Assembly (NCBI GenBank): GCA_020056865.1
Contig: JAGVGX010000035.1
Coordinates: 1 to 7,770, forward strand
DNA: 7,770 nucleotides
Direction of reading: 5' to 3'
Source: Desulfobacterales bacterium
GTDB taxonomy: Bacteria > Desulfobacterota > Desulfobacteria > Desulfobacterales > BuS5
Every line of letters begins with the position of its first letter. The stretch's first letter is position 1. The notes below the pieces were generated by a model that had not been told where the DNA came from, did no database searches, and was given only the letters and a program-made list of their open reading frames with translations. Shown here in pieces: positions 4,588 through 7,770 of this stretch. The translations under genes and the position numbers were made by a program.

Positions 4588-7584
4588 ATGATAGACAATA
4601 TCCACACGGAACATACCTTCGAATCAGCAATCATTGAGCATTTAACAAACAACGGCTGGCATGAAGGCAACGCCGCTGATTTCAGCAGCGAACTTGCCTT
4701 AGATAAAAAATCAGTGCTGGATTTTATTCAAACATCACAGCCAAAAGAATGGGAACAATTAAAATCATATTACAGAGAAGAAACCGAAGCACAATTCATT
4801 CAGCGTTTATTTAAAGAATTGGATTTACGAGGAATGCTTGATGTTATTCGGCATGGCATCACCGACAGCGGCGTGAAATTTAAACTCGCTTATTTCAAAC
4901 CCGACAGCAAACTCAATCCTGATACACTTGCCCAATACAATTGCAACAGGTTGTATGTCACTCGGCAGGTTCACTTCTCATCAAAAAACAAAAAAAGCAT
5001 TGACTTGCTGCTTTCTCTGAACGGTTTACCCATCGCCACGGTTGAATTAAAGAATCATTTTACCGGGCAACGGGTAAGCGAAGCCATGGAACAATACCGC
5101 ACCAGCCGCGATCCCAAGGAATTGTTATTCCACTTCAAAAAAAGGGCATTGGTTCACTTTACGGTTGACCCGGATGAAGTTTACTTTACCACCAAACTAG
5201 AAAGCAGCAGCACCCGATTTTTCCCATTCAACAAGGGGTTTAACAATGGCACCGGCAATCCGCCGTCTAAAGATTACATTACCTACCGTGCTGCCTATTT
5301 CTGGGAGGAGACTCTCGCTATAGATAGTTGGCTGGAAATTATTGGCCGTTTCATGCATCTGCAAAAAGAGGAATACCTGGTTGACGGCAAAAAGTATTAC
5401 AAAGAGACCATGCTTTTTCCCCGTTATCATCAGCTCGATGTAGTAAGGAAATTAACGGCAGATTCGAAAGCTAATGGAACGGGTATAAGATATCTCATTG
5501 AGCATTCAGCCGGCAGCGGAAAAAGCAACTCCATTGCCTGGTTGGCTTACCGGTTATCTTCTCTCTATAATGAAGCAGATAAGAAAGTTTTTGATTCTAT
5601 CATCGTCATTACCGATCGGAATGTGCTCGACCAGCAATTGCAGAATACTATTTATCAGTTTGAGCATAAAACAGGCGTTGTTCAGCGGATTGATGAGGAT
5701 TCCAAACAGTTGGCAAATGCGATTACATCAGGCGTAAGCATTATCATTACCACGTTACAGAAATTCCCCCATACCTTAAAGCATCTGACAGAGATTTCCA
5801 ACCGCAATTATGCCGTCATTATTGACGAAGCCCATAGCAGCCAGGGCGGCGAAGCCAGCCTCAAAATGACAGAAGCATTAGCCGACAAAAATGTTTCTCT
5901 GGACGAATCAGAAAAAATTGAAGGCGGCATTGAGAATAGTGTTGAAGATGAAGAGGATTATATTCGGGAAACCATTCTGAAAAGAGGGCCGCAGAAAAAT
6001 ATCAGTCTTTTTGCCTTTACGGCAACACCCAAGGCAAAGACTTTGGAAGTTTTCGGAATAAAAGACACCGAAGGCAAGCCCAGACCGTTCCACCTATATT
6101 CTATGCGGCAGGCTATTGAAGAAGGGTTTATTCTGGATGTGCTCAAGAATTACACGACCTATGAAACCTATTACCGATTCTGTAAAACTATTGAAGAAGA
6201 CCCTGAACTGAACAAAAGAAAAGCTGCCAAAGCAATCGGGAGGTTTGCTTCCTTGCATCCAACCAACCTTGCCCAGAAGACAGAAGTGATGGTGGAGCAT
6301 TTCAGACAGGTAACCATGAAGAAAATTGGTGGAAGAGCAAAAGCGATGGTGGTCACAGCATCACGTAAGCATGCTTTACGGTTTTATCTGGAATTTAAGG
6401 ATTACATCAAAGAAAAAGGGTATACCAACATCCGGCCTTTGGTTGCTTTTTCAGGCACGGTCATTGATGATTTATATCCTGAAGGGATTACAGAAGCAAA
6501 ACTCAATAAATTTGGAGAAAAAGAACTACCCGAGAAGTTCTCCACACCCGAATACCAGGTTCTGCTTGTAGCGGATAAATACCAGTATGGTTTTGACCAG
6601 CCTCTGCTGCATACAATGTATGTGGATAAGAAATTATCAGGGGTTCGAGCTGTACAGACTTTATCAAGATTAAACAGAACATGTCCAGGAAAGGAAGACA
6701 CTTTTGTGCTTGATTTTGCAAATGACCGTCAAACCATAATTGATTCATTTCAACCCTATTACGAACTGACCACCATGTCGGAAACCACCGATCCGAACCA
6801 TTTGTATGATTTGAAAGTAATTACGGATAAGGCACAAGTTTATTATCAATCGGAAGTTGATGCCTTTTCCAAGATATTCTATAAACCGGGTAGCATTTCC
6901 GTAAGAGATCAAGCAAGACTCTATGCCCATATTGACCCTGCTGTTGATCGATACAAAGGATTGAAAGAAGAACTTCAGGATGAATTTAAAAAGCCGATGA
7001 CATCTTTTGTTCGACTCTATTCTTTCCTATCCCAGATTATGCCGTTTCAGGATGTTGAATTGGAGAAACTGTATTCTTATGGCCGTTTTCTGTTAACCAA
7101 ACTGCCTAAAACAGATTATACAGAAAGGCTGAAACTTGACAATGAAGTGGCTCTGGAATATTACAGGCTGCAAAAGATAGCTGAGGGTGATTTGACTCTT
7201 CAGGTTCAGGGTGAGTATAGTCTTGATCCCACTACGGAAGCAGGAATAAGCAGAGAAAAAGATGAAAAAGAAAGGCTTTCAAATATTATCAAGCTACTGA
7301 ATGATAAATTCGGCACTGATTTTACAGAGGCTGATCGTCTGTATTTTGAACAGATAGAACAGGCGCTTTATGAGAATGAAGAGTTAAAAGTAAGAGCACA
7401 AAACAATCCCATCGAGAATTTCAAATATGCCTTCGAAGAGGTTTTCATTCAAACCCTGATTGACAGAATGGACGCAAACCAGGATATTTTTGAAAAGATT
7501 ATGGTGAATTCAGAATTCAAGCAGGATGTAAAAGAGTGGTTGACAAAGAGGATTTATCAACGATTTAATGAAAGTGAGGATTAG
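4588..7584 (+). CDS. hsdR: Type I restriction endonuclease subunit HsdR
   Basis: This is the restriction and DNA-translocation subunit, which joins the HsdM/HsdS complex, pumps DNA using ATP when the target is unmethylated, and cuts at a distance. The 998-residue length is normal. The N-terminal nuclease has a PD-(D/E)xK site: D139 in KSIDLLLSL and E153-x-K155 in VELKNHF, followed by a Q/Y element in EAMEQYRTSR. The SF2 motor has Walker A HSAGSGKS (306-313), motif Ia around VITDRNVLDQQL (340-351), the DEAH box (413-416), motif III FTATP (477-481), a motif V region around KYQYGFDQP (664-672) and motif VI QTLSRLNRT (690-698). The C-terminal third (about 740-998) is helical, as expected for the part that docks on HsdM/HsdS. 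No frameshift or lost catalytic residue is seen, so restriction should be active. The ATG at 4588 follows only a weak ribosome binding site; MIDNIHTEHTFESAI is a credible N-terminus for the family. Confidence 0.97.
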   Translation: MIDNIHTEHTFESAIIEHLTNNGWHEGNAADFSSELALDKKSVLDFIQTSQPKEWEQLKSYYREETEAQFIQRLFKELDLRGMLDVIRHGITDSGVKFKLAYFKPDSKLNPDTLAQYNCNRLYVTRQVHFSSKNKKSIDLLLSLNGLPIATVELKNHFTGQRVSEAMEQYRTSRDPKELLFHFKKRALVHFTVDPDEVYFTTKLESSSTRFFPFNKGFNNGTGNPPSKDYITYRAAYFWEETLAIDSWLEIIGRFMHLQKEEYLVDGKKYYKETMLFPRYHQLDVVRKLTADSKANGTGIRYLIEHSAGSGKSNSIAWLAYRLSSLYNEADKKVFDSIIVITDRNVLDQQLQNTIYQFEHKTGVVQRIDEDSKQLANAITSGVSIIITTLQKFPHTLKHLTEISNRNYAVIIDEAHSSQGGEASLKMTEALADKNVSLDESEKIEGGIENSVEDEEDYIRETILKRGPQKNISLFAFTATPKAKTLEVFGIKDTEGKPRPFHLYSMRQAIEEGFILDVLKNYTTYETYYRFCKTIEEDPELNKRKAAKAIGRFASLHPTNLAQKTEVMVEHFRQVTMKKIGGRAKAMVVTASRKHALRFYLEFKDYIKEKGYTNIRPLVAFSGTVIDDLYPEGITEAKLNKFGEKELPEKFSTPEYQVLLVADKYQYGFDQPLLHTMYVDKKLSGVRAVQTLSRLNRTCPGKEDTFVLDFANDRQTIIDSFQPYYELTTMSETTDPNHLYDLKVITDKAQVYYQSEVDAFSKIFYKPGSISVRDQARLYAHIDPAVDRYKGLKEELQDEFKKPMTSFVRLYSFLSQIMPFQDVELEKLYSYGRFLLTKLPKTDYTERLKLDNEVALEYYRLQKIAEGDLTLQVQGEYSLDPTTEAGISREKDEKERLSNIIKLLNDKFGTDFTEADRLYFEQIEQALYENEELKVRAQNNPIENFKYAFEEVFIQTLIDRMDANQDIFEKIMVNSEFKQDVKEWLTKRIYQRFNESED

Positions 7585-7634
7585 TTGCCGGAAATAGTAC
7601 TTACATTTAATTTCCATTGGATACTCCATAAAAC

Positions 7635-7712
7635 ATGGGCACCATAAAGGGCCGCATCCTAATTATTTGCGATAAAAACAAACACCGCCATATAGTCTTC
7701 ACAGGAGGATAA
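7635..7712 (+). CDS. Possible 25-codon leader ORF before the last gene
   Basis: An ATG at 7635 opens 25 codons ending in TAA at 7710-7712, one base before the next gene's ATG. Its last codons are GGA GGA, which are also the Shine-Dalgarno of that gene. The peptide starts MGTIKGRILIICDKNK and is not recognised. No ribosome binding site precedes it (AT-rich CCATAAAACA), so chance is the likeliest explanation. It is listed because the stop/start arrangement would allow translational coupling if the peptide were made. Confidence 0.15.
   Translation: MGTIKGRILIICDKNKHRHIVFTGG
7703..7708 (+). promoter_or_regulatory. Strong Shine-Dalgarno of the final gene
   Basis: A perfect AGGAGG lies 5 nt before the ATG at 7714. 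It is far stronger than the sites of the R-M genes and fixes the start of the next gene. Confidence 0.8.
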
Positions 7713-7713
7713 A

Positions 7714-7770
7714 ATGAAAGTAGCACCAGGCATATATCAACTAAAAGTACCAATCCCGGACAATCCCTTA
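7714..7770 (+). CDS. Probable metallo-beta-lactamase-fold hydrolase, N-terminus only (3'-partial)
   Basis: Only 19 codons lie in the window, reading MKVAPGIYQLKVPIPDNPL. This resembles the opening beta-strand of MBL-fold metallo-hydrolases, in which a short V-x-x-G-I-Y-x-L-x-V-P-x strand precedes the region leading to the metal-binding HxHxDH motif, which lies beyond the window. The excellent ribosome binding site and the 129-base spacer after hsdR suggest that this is a host gene marking the right edge of the R-M locus. The family call depends on few residues and is tentative; that a real gene starts here is much surer. Confidence 0.55.
   Translation, partial: MKVAPGIYQLKVPIPDNPL

Larger units (their letters stand above)
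7585..7713 (+). other. Spacer between hsdR and the next gene
   Basis: The spacer is 129 bases. It holds a 6-base inverted repeat (GGAAAT at 7590-7595, ATTTCC at 7610-7615) with a 14-base loop and no following T tract, too weak for a terminator. It also contains the possible 25-codon ORF and the AGGAGG site listed separately. It probably contains the right boundary of the R-M locus, but no attachment site or target duplication could be seen. Confidence 0.4.

Noticed and set aside
5875..5995. Acidic stretch in HsdR between the DEAH box and the FTATP motif as an unusual insertion
   Set aside because: As far as I recall, this HsdR family regularly carries an acidic, variable linker at this place, so it is not notable.
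7590..7615. GGAAAT/ATTTCC inverted repeat as a terminator of hsdR
   Set aside because: Six weak pairs, a 14-base loop and no T tract.

Overview
The window holds most of one defence locus: a type I restriction-modification (R-M) operon, all on the + strand, followed by the first codons of an unrelated metabolic-type gene. The order is hsdM (5' end outside the window), a short relic ORF, hsdS, an AlbA_2/Schlafen-GHKL ATPase gene, hsdR, then the start of a probable metallo-beta-lactamase-fold gene. No tRNA, rRNA, CRISPR array, transposase or integrase gene was seen.

The organism cannot be named from this sequence. It is a bacterium of low-to-moderate G+C. Hand counts of single 60-base lines gave 45-48% in hsdM and hsdR and 35-38% in the AlbA_2 gene. 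A strong AGGAGG Shine-Dalgarno before the last gene suggests a host that uses classical ribosome binding sites, which argues against a typical Bacteroidota host. R-M operons move widely, so the Hsd proteins say little about taxonomy.

Layout: 1-1592 is the HsdM methyltransferase, with both catalytic motifs present. 1593-1713 is a short gap with a 24-codon ORF that resembles the extreme N-terminus of XRE/ImmA-type proteins and is probably a deletion relic. 1714-2973 is HsdS, built as two tandem half-subunits. 2976-4430, only 2 nt later, is the AlbA_2/GHKL protein. 4431-4587 is an AT-rich gap with a short direct repeat. 4588-7584 is full-length HsdR with an intact nuclease and motor. 7585-7713 is a spacer, and 7714-7770 starts the next gene.

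How the genes should work together: HsdM and HsdS form the modification enzyme, and adding HsdR gives the restriction complex. HsdS supplies a bipartite target through two different recognition domains. The protein between hsdS and hsdR is the most interesting part. It sits where the PrrC anticodon nuclease lies in the E. coli prr locus, and its N-terminal domain belongs to the fold group that includes Schlafen tRNA/RNA nucleases. A PrrC-like back-up role is therefore a testable idea, but it is an inference; the family is more often annotated as a transcriptional regulator.
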